Source: a virus. Taken from it: a stretch of 37,731 nucleotides of DNA. Made by a program: the position numbers and the translations under genes. Under the pieces are notes generated by a model. The model saw only the letters and a list, made by a program, of their open reading frames with translations, ran no database searches and was not told the DNA's origin. The stretch lies in the IMG/VR virus record IMGVR_UViG_3300046517_000759, positions 1 through 37,731 of that record; one strand, 5' to 3'. How positions within the stretch are numbered: the stretch's first letter is position 1; the number at the start of each line of letters is the position of its first letter. This document shows, in pieces, positions 1 through 5,642 of the stretch.

Positions 1-127
1 GGGAGTGAACCGCTTCACCGGGCCGCCCTGCGCATGTCCCTGGTAGATGGCAGAGCGGCCCCGGTTGTCGACCACCTTGGGCTCCCACGCGCTCCTGCGT
101 TCCCACCGCGCGCGCCCAGCTCGGGGG
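1..127. repeat. Left copy of exact 127-bp inverted terminal repeat
   Basis: Bases 1-127 are the exact reverse complement of 37605-37731; the match stops at 128 (c, where symmetry needs g). Base by base comparison shows no mismatch in 127 positions. The repeat carries no AATAATTATTGAC promoter. It is coding on the outward strand at this end: the gene starting at 255 reads through it with no stop. Inverted terminal repeats are known in protein-primed linear phages (PRD1, phi29 group), but no family B polymerase or terminal protein is visible here. A length of exactly 127 also equals a common de Bruijn k-mer, so the visible repeat may be the inner part of a longer one. Confidence 0.97.
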
Positions 128-255
128 CATGCGGCTGCGAACCCACCAGGGCCAGCTTGGGCTTTCTGATGGCCGGCTCGTCGCTCGGCCGCGTCCTCAA
201 GAGCTGGTAGGTGGGTGGAGGCTATTTGGTCGACCGTCCACGTATCGTCGTTCAC
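1..255 (-). CDS. Partial unknown protein running off the left end through the ITR
   Basis: A GTG at 255-253 overlaps the TGA of the upstream 57-aa gene as GTGA, the coupling style used throughout this genome. The frame stays open for 85 codons to base 1, so the C-terminus is missing. The N-terminal part (VNDDTWTVDQIASTHLPALE) is acidic. The ITR-encoded part is basic and ends in WEPKVVDNRGRSAIYQGHAQ and then GGPVKRFTP. I do not recognise the family. Another frame (TTG at about 200, stop at 15-17) is possible but has no coupling to its neighbour. The lack of a stop is evidence that the molecule continues beyond base 1. Confidence 0.55.
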   Translation of the reverse strand, partial: MNDDTWTVDQIASTHLPALEDAAERRAGHQKAQAGPGGFAAACPRAGRARWERRSAWEPKVVDNRGRSAIYQGHAQGGPVKRFTP

Positions 256-425
256 GGGTAGCCCCGATACATCACGCGGTAGACGCGGCCGACAGCCCGT
301 TGCCACGCGTATGCCTTCTGGCTGAAGAGTTCGAAGCCCTGCGACCGGACCGACTGGACGCGCGCGTGACGGCTAGAAATGCGTGCCGCCGAAACCATCC
401 GTGCCGTGAGATTTGCAGTGTTCAT
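252..425 (-). CDS. Leaderless 57-aa basic protein, unknown
   Basis: The ATG at 425-423 lies exactly 6 nt after the -10 of the promoter at 432-468, so the mRNA should begin at or beside the start codon. The 57 residues run from MNTANLTARMVSAARISSRH to VMYRGYP; the protein is rich in Arg and Ala and has aromatic residues near the C-terminus (AYAWQRAVGRVYRVMYRGY). No signal peptide or cysteine is present. The TGA at 254-252 overlaps the GTG of the next outward gene. The family is unknown; small size and basic charge would suit a nucleic-acid-binding early protein, but that is a guess. Confidence 0.7.
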   Translation of the reverse strand: MNTANLTARMVSAARISSRHARVQSVRSQGFELFSQKAYAWQRAVGRVYRVMYRGYP

Positions 426-431
426 AAGTAC

Positions 432-472
432 ACTCTACAGGCACCCCACCTAGCTGTCAATAATTATTATTG
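432..472 (-). promoter_or_regulatory. Leftward promoter P1 with AT-rich operator
   Basis: On the minus strand: AATAATTATT core (468-459), -35 TTGACA (460-455), 17-bp spacer, -10 TAGAGT (437-432), then 6 nt and the ATG of the 57-aa gene. The stretch from the core's upstream side through GACAGCTA is nearly identical to promoter P7 at the other end of the window. It drives the outward-facing left terminal genes. The upstream part overlaps the last codons of the CHC2 gene, so this unit directly abuts the one before it. Confidence 0.85.
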
Positions 473-925
473 GCACCTCGGTCGATTTATTTCAGCCAGG
501 CACCTCGGCCCAATCGCCGCCACGACATCCGGCGGCATCTCCCACGTCTCCAGCCACGGGAGGTCGGCCACGTCCACCGACACGCGCTCGTCTCGGCAGC
601 GGTCGCACACCAGCTCGTAGGACTTCTTGGGCGCCGACCAGATGTCCACGGGTTCGAGGTCTAGCGCGCCCAGTCGCTCGACAGCTTGGCGGAAGGTCAG
701 GCGTTCTAGCGCGACCAGCGCATCGATGGCATCGCCCCGCACGCCGCAGTTGAAGCAGTGGTATCCCCACCCGTGCTTGCGGTGGTACGAGACGGCGAAC
801 GCGCCCACGTTTGCGCCCTCGTGAAACGGGCACGCGCCCCGATACCTACGCTCGCCCACCTTGCGCAGGCTGGCGAACAGGGTGGGCAGCGGGAACGCGT
901 GCCGAAGTTGGCGAAGGTCGGTCAC
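467..925 (-). CDS. CHC2-type zinc-finger (primase-like) protein without catalytic domain
   Basis: A 152-aa protein started by GTG at 925-923, which overlaps the TGA of the upstream gene (GTGA). Residues 28-60 match the zinc-binding domain of DnaG-type primases: C32-P-F-H35, an aromatic-rich hairpin (GWGYHCFNCG), then C57-x2-C60, followed by GDAIDALVALERLTFRQAV, the usual helix after this finger. In DnaG this finger helps recognise the priming site. A second CxxC (C107, C110) follows. There is no TOPRIM or other polymerase domain, and the protein ends about 90 residues after the finger. It may be a split primase, an origin-recognition factor or a regulator. The catalytic part could lie on the missing sequence past the ITR. 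Confidence 0.82.
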   Translation of the reverse strand: MTDLRQLRHAFPLPTLFASLRKVGERRYRGACPFHEGANVGAFAVSYHRKHGWGYHCFNCGVRGDAIDALVALERLTFRQAVERLGALDLEPVDIWSAPKKSYELVCDRCRDERVSVDVADLPWLETWEMPPDVVAAIGPRCLAEINRPRCQ

Positions 926-1347
926 TTTGCCGACGTGATTACGTGCTCTCCGGCGTCGTTGCAAGCCTGAGAGCAGTAATGCATGTAGCCGGGGTGGCCC
1001 GGTCGTTCCTCTCCGCAGTTGACACCGTGAGTTGCGCAATTTATGTCGTCGCACAGAGCCCATCCGGCTGGGCGTCCACAGTCGGCGGGCACCATCAGCC
1101 AGCCCCACCGTGGCGCGCACCTCCCGCAATTGTCGATGTGCGCGTTCGAGTGAGCGTGACCATCGCACGGGATCAGCTTGTAGCCGTCGCGGCAGTAGTC
1201 AAGGCGAGCGGTATTCGGGCGCAGCATGCTTTCATGTGCCATGACGCGATCCGCGCCCGCCAGCGTTAACCGGGATTCGATGATCTGCCCGTCGAGCAGT
1301 ACGTGCCAGCATTTTCGGTTCCCGGTCTTCTCGGTTGACTTGGTCAT
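922..1347 (-). CDS. Leaderless cysteine-rich 141-aa zinc protein
   Basis: Starts at ATG 1347-1345, exactly 6 nt after the -10 of P2. An upstream in-frame ATG at 1365 falls inside the promoter spacer and cannot be on the message. There are about 11 Cys. The C-terminal half has spaced pairs (DNCGRC, then LCDDINC) and finishes YCSQACNDAG, which resembles an FCS-type zinc module and recurs as YCTKPCRDAG in the 459-aa protein of the right arm. No catalytic motif is seen. It is first in a two-gene unit with the CHC2 protein, so it may act in replication or gene control. Confidence 0.8.
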   Translation of the reverse strand: MTKSTEKTGNRKCWHVLLDGQIIESRLTLAGADRVMAHESMLRPNTARLDYCRDGYKLIPCDGHAHSNAHIDNCGRCAPRWGWLMVPADCGRPAGWALCDDINCATHGVNCGEERPGHPGYMHYCSQACNDAGEHVITSAK

Positions 1348-1353
1348 AAGCAC

Positions 1354-1391
1354 ATCTTGAGGCATGCCGGCGTGACTGTCAATAATTATTT
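1354..1391 (-). promoter_or_regulatory. Leftward promoter P2 with AT-rich operator
   Basis: Minus strand: AATAATTATT (1390-1381), -35 TTGACA (1382-1377), 17-bp spacer, -10 CAAGAT (1359-1354), 6 nt, then ATG at 1347. The -10 is a weaker match to TATAAT than in the other promoters. No terminator hairpin is visible between the upstream gene (stop at 1401) and this promoter. Confidence 0.8.
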
Positions 1392-1400
1392 TTTACTCGG

Positions 1401-2012
1401 TCACGCGTCGGGAAGGAGGTCCCACTCGTCGACGGCCGAAATGTACGGAGGGCGCGCCGGCTTGCCGTGGGGGCAGGCATCCCCGAGGCGACAGGTGTGG
1501 CAGAGCGCGGATCCGGCGCCCTCGATCGGTGGCACGCCTCGGTAGTACACGATCCGTGGCATCCCGACATCGGGCACGATCCAGCGTGGCGTAGCGGCCT
1601 TCTGCATGGCTTCCTCGATTACCTTCTGCGCCGCCCGCACGGTCTCAGGAAGCAGCAACGGCACGTCGTGCGCCGGCCCGGGCGGATGATTGACCACCGC
1701 GTGCATGGCCCACTCTTCCTTGGGCAAGTTCGTGACGTTGAACCATGTTCCCTCGGGAATGGCGTTGCGGCTACGCGAGTGACCGCAGCGACCACGATCG
1801 CCGAATTCGCCGCACAGTACCCAGCATGAACCGGCTACTTCGCACCACCTCGGCAGCGGCTTACTACCGTCGGCCCATCCGATGAACGAAGCCTGCCCAG
1901 CGTCGATTGAAAAGGCACGCAGGCTGCCGATATCGCAGTCGCGCCCGATTTCAAACTCCCCGTGGCTATCCTTCCACCGCTGACCGTTGGCGACCTTACG
2001 CGGCTTGTCCAT
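1401..2012 (-). CDS. 203-aa cysteine-containing protein, unknown
   Basis: Single-gene unit behind P3. The ATG at 2012-2010 is preceded by GGAGG at 2024-2020. The N-terminal 80 residues contain WKDSHGEFEIGRD and scattered Cys (WCEVAGSCWVLCGEFGDRGRC). The C-terminal part has CHTCRLGDACPHGKP, a C-x2-C-x5-C arrangement followed by His that probably binds zinc. It resembles small zinc-containing phage early proteins, but I do not recognise the family. No transmembrane segment or catalytic signature is seen. Confidence 0.75.
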   Translation of the reverse strand: MDKPRKVANGQRWKDSHGEFEIGRDCDIGSLRAFSIDAGQASFIGWADGSKPLPRWCEVAGSCWVLCGEFGDRGRCGHSRSRNAIPEGTWFNVTNLPKEEWAMHAVVNHPPGPAHDVPLLLPETVRAAQKVIEEAMQKAATPRWIVPDVGMPRIVYYRGVPPIEGAGSALCHTCRLGDACPHGKPARPPYISAVDEWDLLPDA

Positions 2013-2031
2013 TGCTCGACCTCCGACAAGC

Positions 2032-2069
2032 AGTCTAGCTCACCCGCGAACAGCCGTCAATAATTATTT
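2032..2069 (-). promoter_or_regulatory. Leftward promoter P3 with AT-rich operator and short SD leader
   Basis: Minus strand: AATAATTATT (2068-2059), -35 TTGACG (2060-2055), 17-bp spacer, -10 TAGACT (2037-2032). The predicted start near 2025 gives a leader of about 13 nt that opens with GGAGG (2024-2020), 7 nt before the ATG. P4 shares this compact design. The core lies 4 bp downstream of the stop codon of the 24-aa peptide gene, so the late unit ends where this unit begins. Confidence 0.8.
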
Positions 2070-2071
2070 AG

Positions 2072-2146
2072 CTAGGGCATGATGCCGATGATTCCACCGG
2101 CCCAGTACCCAATGCGTGCGGCGATTCGAAGCGCGATCAACTTCAT
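2072..2146 (-). CDS. 24-aa hydrophobic peptide downstream of endolysin
   Basis: An ATG at 2146-2144 with a strong GGAGGG about 7 nt upstream opens a 24-codon ORF, MKLIALRIAARIGYWAGGII then GIMP, ending TAG at 2074-2072. The sequence is basic at the N-terminus and hydrophobic afterwards, like a short membrane-active peptide. It is the last gene of the long late unit, 11 nt after the endolysin stop. Position and composition suggest a role in lysis (mini-holin or holin partner), but this is inference from context only. Confidence 0.5.
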   Translation of the reverse strand: MKLIALRIAARIGYWAGGIIGIMP

Positions 2147-2157
2147 GGCGTGCCCTC

Positions 2158-2673
2158 CTATGCGTTGAACCCGGGCGGCGGTTGTGCGGCCCGGTCAAAG
2201 TCAAGGTAACCCAAAAGCTCGCCGCCGTGAATAGCTTCGGGCGAGTAGCCGGTGTGCCGCGCGACACAGTTGCCCGCCCGCCCACCGTGCTCGGCGAACG
2301 TGTTGCCTGAGATCTCCGTCACCAGCCCGTTCGCGTCCACGCTTTCGACGATGCCCACGTGCCCCTTACCGCCTGCGTGGTCGAGCACGTACACGTAGCC
2401 CGGCTGTGGGTTGCTGTCCCGGCAAATGGGCTCGGCCAGCGTCCAGACGCGTAGGCTCGACCCTGTGCGCGGGCATGGGTTCATCTGCCCGATGACCCCG
2501 GCCGCCTTGCTGAACCACGCGAACAGCGCGGCAGCGCACCACGGGTTGCCTGGCGCGAGACCCACCGCGCGCAGCATCTCGTCGACCTCGGGGCCGGTGT
2601 TCGAGCCGGTTTCATGTACGCCAAGGTACGTTTGCGCGAGAGTGAGAGCGGATAGCCGAAGACTTGGCGGCAT
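2158..2673 (-). CDS. CHAP-domain endolysin
   Basis: A 171-aa cell-wall hydrolase. CHAP-type cysteine peptidase/amidase features are visible: catalytic Cys in NPWCAA (C46), His in GKGHVGIVES (H105), and the acidic/Asn partner in TEISGNT (E120, N124). The opening LAQTYLGVHETGSNTGPEVD matches the front of phage and bacterial CHAP endolysins. No signal peptide or separate wall-binding domain is present, so export would need a holin. The ATG at 2673 is preceded by AAGGGG. Candidate membrane genes lie directly upstream (2732-3749) and a hydrophobic mini-ORF lies downstream. Confidence 0.9.
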   Translation of the reverse strand: MPPSLRLSALTLAQTYLGVHETGSNTGPEVDEMLRAVGLAPGNPWCAAALFAWFSKAAGVIGQMNPCPRTGSSLRVWTLAEPICRDSNPQPGYVYVLDHAGGKGHVGIVESVDANGLVTEISGNTFAEHGGRAGNCVARHTGYSPEAIHGGELLGYLDFDRAAQPPPGFNA

Positions 2674-2728
2674 TGCGTTATTCCCCTTGACTTGCTAGAC
2701 TGTTAGCAGACGCGTCAGCCAGCCAGAT

Positions 2729-2776
2729 CCCTTACCGCCGGTTCGCGCCGTCCAAAGCATCGGCCGGCGGTAAGGG
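2729..2776. promoter_or_regulatory. 13-bp perfect stem-loop ahead of the endolysin gene
   Basis: CCCTTACCGCCGG at 2729-2741 is the exact reverse complement of CCGGCGGTAAGGG at 2764-2776, with a 22-nt loop. It spans the last codons and stop of the upstream membrane-protein gene and ends about 55 nt before the endolysin start. No T-run follows on the transcribed strand, so it is not a standard intrinsic terminator. It could be an RNA stability or processing element, or a control of lysis timing. Confidence 0.6.
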
Positions 2777-2950
2777 GGAGGCACCACACACGTACTCGTG
2801 CAGCCGCTGGCGGGCCACTACGTCGACATACAGGCGAGCTGCCGCGCCGATGAGCGCCACGGCGAGCAGGCCGACCACGACCGACACGAAGGTGCGCACG
2901 CGGCGCCGCTTGCGCTTGATGCCCTCCACGTAGGCGGGCCAGCCGAGCAT
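2732..2950 (-). CDS. 72-aa single-span membrane protein, lysis region
   Basis: ATG at 2950-2948; the same frame is open further upstream but only as the shadow of other genes. The sequence has a basic stretch (GIKRKRRRVRT) followed by one strong membrane segment (FVSVVVGLLAVALIGAAARL, about residues 21-40) and a C-terminal tail with a Pro-containing end (ASPLPPADALDG). This topology would suit a spanin- or antiholin-like protein, but no lipobox is present and the family is not recognised. It sits between the holin candidate and the endolysin. Its 3' end forms part of the 13-bp stem-loop. Confidence 0.65.
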   Translation of the reverse strand: MLGWPAYVEGIKRKRRRVRTFVSVVVGLLAVALIGAAARLYVDVVARQRLHEYVCGASPLPPADALDGANRR

Positions 2951-2964
2951 GGGCGCGTCGGGTC

Positions 2965-3036
2965 TCACATCGCCCACGCGGCTAGGCCAGCGGCCAGGGA
3001 GACGAGGCCGCACAGCCAGACGAAGTGCGCGGTCAT
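2965..3036 (-). CDS. 23-aa membrane peptide, lysis region
   Basis: The ATG at 3036-3034 overlaps the TGA of the upstream holin-like gene as ATGA. The peptide (MTAHFVWLCGLVSLAAGLAA then WAM) is essentially one membrane span. Its coupled start and location between two membrane-protein genes make translation likely. A role as a small lysis-accessory peptide is possible but unproven. Confidence 0.55.
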   Translation of the reverse strand: MTAHFVWLCGLVSLAAGLAAWAM

Positions 3037-3251
3037 GGCTTGGCGGGGACCACGTCAGGCGCGGCCGGCGCATTGACCCCGTGGCCAGGCAGTACCTTGG
3101 CCGCGATGATTGCAGCGGTGCCGCCGTACAGCAGGACCTTGCCCGCGATAGCCACGACGACAGCCGGGAGGCCGAGAGGCGCAGCAGCGATGACACCAGC
3201 GGCCGCTACGACGCCGCCGATGACGGTCAGGACCTTATTCAACCAGCTCAT
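3033..3251 (-). CDS. Holin candidate, two membrane spans, 72 aa
   Basis: ATG at 3251-3249, preceded by AGGAGA and overlapping the stop of the upstream gene (ATGA). Hydrophobic segments lie at about residues 7-29 (VLTVIGGVVAAAGVIAAAPL) and 31-52 (VVVAIAGKVLLYGGTAAII), separated by a short turn, with a Pro/Ala-rich polar tail. Two spans in about 70 residues next to an endolysin without signal peptide is the pattern of class II holins, which open the inner membrane at a set time. The family itself is not recognised. Confidence 0.7.
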   Translation of the reverse strand: MSWLNKVLTVIGGVVAAAGVIAAAPLGLPAVVVAIAGKVLLYGGTAAIIAAKVLPGHGVNAPAAPDVVPAKP

Positions 3252-3529
3252 TTGGTCACGTCTCCTGTGTGGTGGTGAGGCTCGCCGGGGAAACAGAAAC
3301 TCCACATCCCGAGGGACAGCCGCCTGACGAAGCCTCGTAACTCGTCCCGGATAAGATCGCGCTCACGTTCGCTTCCAGCCGTTCGCATTCGGTCAATACA
3401 AGACTGGACAATCCTTTGCCCCACGCCGAATGAGAAAACGACTTCGGCGTATGACTGGATTTCGACGTCGAAGTCGCTTGTGACTGTTCGAGGTGGGCCA
3501 CCACCGCCGACGCGATCATGGTCGGACAC
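3248..3529 (-). CDS. 93-aa soluble protein, unknown, lysis region
   Basis: GTG at 3529-3527, with GGAGAG upstream, inside the 3' end of the preceding gene (14-bp overlap); its TGA overlaps the next ATG. The protein is polar and helical in the middle (IQSYAEVVFSFGVGQRIVQS, then DLIRDELRGFVRRLSLGMW). A competing frame from ATG 3519 (87 aa, Ser/Thr-rich, stop at 3256) couples less well downstream and looks less like a protein. Function unknown. Confidence 0.65.
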   Translation of the reverse strand: MSDHDRVGGGGPPRTVTSDFDVEIQSYAEVVFSFGVGQRIVQSCIDRMRTAGSERERDLIRDELRGFVRRLSLGMWSFCFPGEPHHHTGDVTK

Positions 3530-3749
3530 GCCCCGAGAACTCTCTCTCCACGTCTTGCCCGCGAAGGATGGCCTTAATGTCCCCCTCCGCTTCCCCCAGT
3601 CGAGCGAGCAAGTTCGCCACCGAACTGCGCAGCTCCGTCAGCGTCGCCGTCATCGTGGTCATCGCTTGGACGTTCCTTCCGTATGCGTAGATGGCCGACG
3701 CGGCCGACAGTAGTAGCGTCACGCCGACCGATATGAGGATCGAAACCAT
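3516..3749 (-). CDS. 77-aa membrane-anchored helical protein
   Basis: The ATG at 3749-3747 overlaps the TGA of the upstream LamG gene (TGATG). An N-terminal membrane segment (ILISVGVTLLLSAASAIYAY, residues 4-23) is followed by a helix with heptad-like spacing (LTELRSSVANLLARLGEAEG, then DIKAILRG). An N-terminal anchor plus a helical periplasmic part is the plan of i-spanins, though the protein is short; a holin-accessory role is also possible. Location just before the holin candidate supports a lysis role. Confidence 0.7.
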   Translation of the reverse strand: MVSILISVGVTLLLSAASAIYAYGRNVQAMTTMTATLTELRSSVANLLARLGEAEGDIKAILRGQDVEREFSGRVRP

Positions 3750-4528
3750 CAGGCCGCCGTCGGAGAGATGTAGCCATACCCATAGCGCGCGATCTTGACG
3801 CTGCCGGCGACAACTCCGGTCATGGCCGCGAACAGGTTCTCATCTGAAATGCCGGCCAGGTCGGTTAACGTTGCGGCCGACACGCCATCGATCCACAGCG
3901 TTACTGTCGTGCCGTCGAACGTGACCACGAATCGGTGAAACGCATCGTCGCACACGACGGTTGATACCGTCTTTTTTTCGGTGCCATTGAAGGAGTAGAG
4001 AATGTAATGGGTCGCGTCGTTCGTGCTAAACGTTGCAACACCGAGATCGTGAGCGCCGTTGATGGTCTCCAGCCCAATCATGTTGAAGTGACCAGCTGTC
4101 GACGTCGGAAGCAGCCCCTCTGCCGCGAACGCCCATGACGTGGTCTTTGCTGTTTGAAACAGACTGGCGACTGACAACCGAACGTTGGCGTTCGTGTCGG
4201 TGGCGAGCCCGCCGCCGGGGATCGCAGCATCAAGAACGCCCGTCGCCAGCGTGGCGGTTCCGATGGGAGAGTCGCCGAGTTTGATTTCTCGGAAGTTGGT
4301 CAGGTCCGGCGCCGCCGCCGCCATGATGTCTACGGCCTCGGTTAGCCACAGGTCATGATCGTAGGAAAACAGCTTGCCCGTTTGCGTGGGCGTCAGCCCT
4401 GCGCCCACGGCCTCGGGCGCGCTGCCGTCCACGCTGACGAGTAGCCCGTTCGGGTCACGAGACACGCGAACTGTGCCCTTGGGACCAATTGACTCGTTGC
4501 CGAATTCGAGATCGATGTGATTGGGCAT
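3749..4528 (-). CDS. LamG/concanavalin-like tail fibre protein with shared anchor domain
   Basis: 259 aa from ATG 4528-4526, preceded by GGGAG. Residues 1-41 (MPNHIDLEFGNESIGPKGTV and on) are 22/41 identical to the N-terminus of the beta-helix spike at 5642-7669, so both probably attach to the virion at the same kind of site. Residues of about 100-255 look like a LamG/concanavalin fold: DDAFHRFVVTFDGTTVTLWI-DG is the typical strand pair of carbohydrate-binding LamG domains. Likely a receptor-binding or auxiliary fibre that binds surface glycans. Confidence 0.8.
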   Translation of the reverse strand: MPNHIDLEFGNESIGPKGTVRVSRDPNGLLVSVDGSAPEAVGAGLTPTQTGKLFSYDHDLWLTEAVDIMAAAAPDLTNFREIKLGDSPIGTATLATGVLDAAIPGGGLATDTNANVRLSVASLFQTAKTTSWAFAAEGLLPTSTAGHFNMIGLETINGAHDLGVATFSTNDATHYILYSFNGTEKKTVSTVVCDDAFHRFVVTFDGTTVTLWIDGVSAATLTDLAGISDENLFAAMTGVVAGSVKIARYGYGYISPTAA

Positions 4529-4544
4529 GTCGCGAGGCTCCCTG

Positions 4545-5642
4545 TTACGCGGTTCGTTGCCAGAAGTAGACCACAAAATAGGGCGGCACGGAAGCGACCG
4601 CGTCGCCGGTGAACGTGTGCCCGTGCGTGCCCAGCGCGCTCCCCGTGAAGGCCGGCGCGCTGTTCGTGCCGGTGGCCGTGACGGCGTGCGTATGCGTTCC
4701 AAGCGCCGACCCGGCGAACGCGGGCGCGCTGTTCGTGCCGGCCGGCGTGACCGTATGGCTGTGGGTCGCCAGGGCCGAACCGGTGAATGCAGGCGCGGAA
4801 TTGGTGCCCGTTGCCGTGACCGAGTGCGTATGCGTGGCGAGCGCGCTGCCGGTGAAGGCCGGCGCGTTGTTCGTGCCGGCGGGGGTGAGAGTGTGTTGAT
4901 GCGTGGCGAGGGCCGAACCGGTGAATACGGGCGCGGCGACGCTTCCCAGCGGGGTCAGCGTGACGCCCACGCCCGTCGAGGTGTTGCCCGTGACCAACTT
5001 CGGGGATGCGGGCGTGCTCGATGACGTGCTCGCTGAGCCGGTGAACGTCGGTGCGTTGTTCGTCCCCGCTGGTGTCCCCGCGCTCACGAGGCTCGTGTTG
5101 ATGCTCGCCGTTCCTGTGAACACGGGCGCGGCCACGGTGCCGGCCGGGGTGCCGGCCGAGGTGGCGCCAGAGGTGGCCGACGAGCCGGTAAACACGGGCG
5201 CGTCAACGGTGCCTGCCGGCGTGCCCGCTGTGATCGCACTGGTCGCTATGCCGACCGTTCCCGTGAACGTCGGCGCGCCTACTGAGCCTGCCGGCGTGCC
5301 CGCGCTGACCGCGTCGGTGCTCGCGCTCGAACCCGTGAACGTCGGCGCCGCTACTGAACCCGCAGGCGTGCCCGCTGACGTGCTGGCGTTCGCCCCCGTG
5401 GCCGTCGTCGTCTTACTGCCGCCCGTCTTGAGGACAGGGTGATAGTCGGGGTCGGCCCCGTCGTAGCCGACAGGCATTTGACCCGTACCGATGGCCGTCC
5501 ACACGCCGAACCCGAGCAGCGTCGCCGGACTGGTCGCTACGGCACCAAGGAACAGGCACCCCACGGGCCAACAGGACGCTAGGACAGACACAGGAAGGTC
5601 GCCGGGCGTGTCCACCATCAGCGAGTATTGCGCGCCAGGCAT
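4545..5642 (-). CDS. Tail-collar fibre with tandem repeats and HxH needle
   Basis: 365 aa from ATG 5642-5640 (TAATG overlap with the spike stop). The N-terminal part ends in WTAIGTGQMPVGYDGADPDY, and the C-terminus is SVPPYFVVYFWQRTA; these two pieces are the usual halves of a phage tail-collar domain. Between them lie about ten units of 20-25 residues: five of the type SAGTPAGSVAAPTFTGS, then five ending in HxH (HQH, HTH, HSH, HTH, HGH). HxH pairs in the T4 gp37 tip bind iron along a needle, so this may be a metal-stabilised trimeric tip. Cys residues occur near the N-terminus. Confidence 0.85.
   Translation of the reverse strand: MPGAQYSLMVDTPGDLPVSVLASCWPVGCLFLGAVATSPATLLGFGVWTAIGTGQMPVGYDGADPDYHPVLKTGGSKTTTATGANASTSAGTPAGSVAAPTFTGSSASTDAVSAGTPAGSVGAPTFTGTVGIATSAITAGTPAGTVDAPVFTGSSATSGATSAGTPAGTVAAPVFTGTASINTSLVSAGTPAGTNNAPTFTGSASTSSSTPASPKLVTGNTSTGVGVTLTPLGSVAAPVFTGSALATHQHTLTPAGTNNAPAFTGSALATHTHSVTATGTNSAPAFTGSALATHSHTVTPAGTNSAPAFAGSALGTHTHAVTATGTNSAPAFTGSALGTHGHTFTGDAVASVPPYFVVYFWQRTA
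4595..5400. repeat. In-frame tandem repeats encoding fibre units
   Basis: About ten degenerate repeats of 65-75 bp lie in frame inside the tail-collar fibre gene. The side nearest 4.6-4.9 kb encodes TGTNSAPAFTGSALATHSH-type units; the side nearest 5.0-5.4 kb encodes AGTPAGSVAAPTFTG-type units. Such arrays can expand or contract by recombination and change fibre length. They are coding, with no unique spacers, so this is not a CRISPR array. Confidence 0.8.

Noticed and set aside
1-127. ITR taken as proof of protein-primed replication
   Set aside because: No family B DNA polymerase or terminal protein is seen, and a coding frame runs off the end, so the repeat alone is not enough.
15-200. 61-codon minus-strand frame from TTG in the left end
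   Set aside because: It competes with the GTGA-coupled frame from 255. It has a weak start, no coupling and no SD, though it does have a stop inside the window, so it is not fully excluded.
1348-1365. ATG at 1365 as start of the 141-aa gene
   Set aside because: It lies inside the P2 spacer and -10, upstream of the predicted transcription start; ATG 1347 fits the leaderless geometry.
2729-2776. Stem-loop called an intrinsic terminator
   Set aside because: No T-run follows on the transcribed strand, the loop is long (22 nt), and the endolysin gene lies just downstream.
3256-3519. 87-codon frame starting ATG 3519
   Set aside because: Ser/Thr-rich and does not couple to the holin-like gene; the 93-aa frame from GTG 3529 ends in a clean ATGA overlap.
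4595-5400. Tandem repeats considered as a CRISPR array
   Set aside because: Repeats are degenerate, in frame, coding, and without unique spacers; they encode fibre units.
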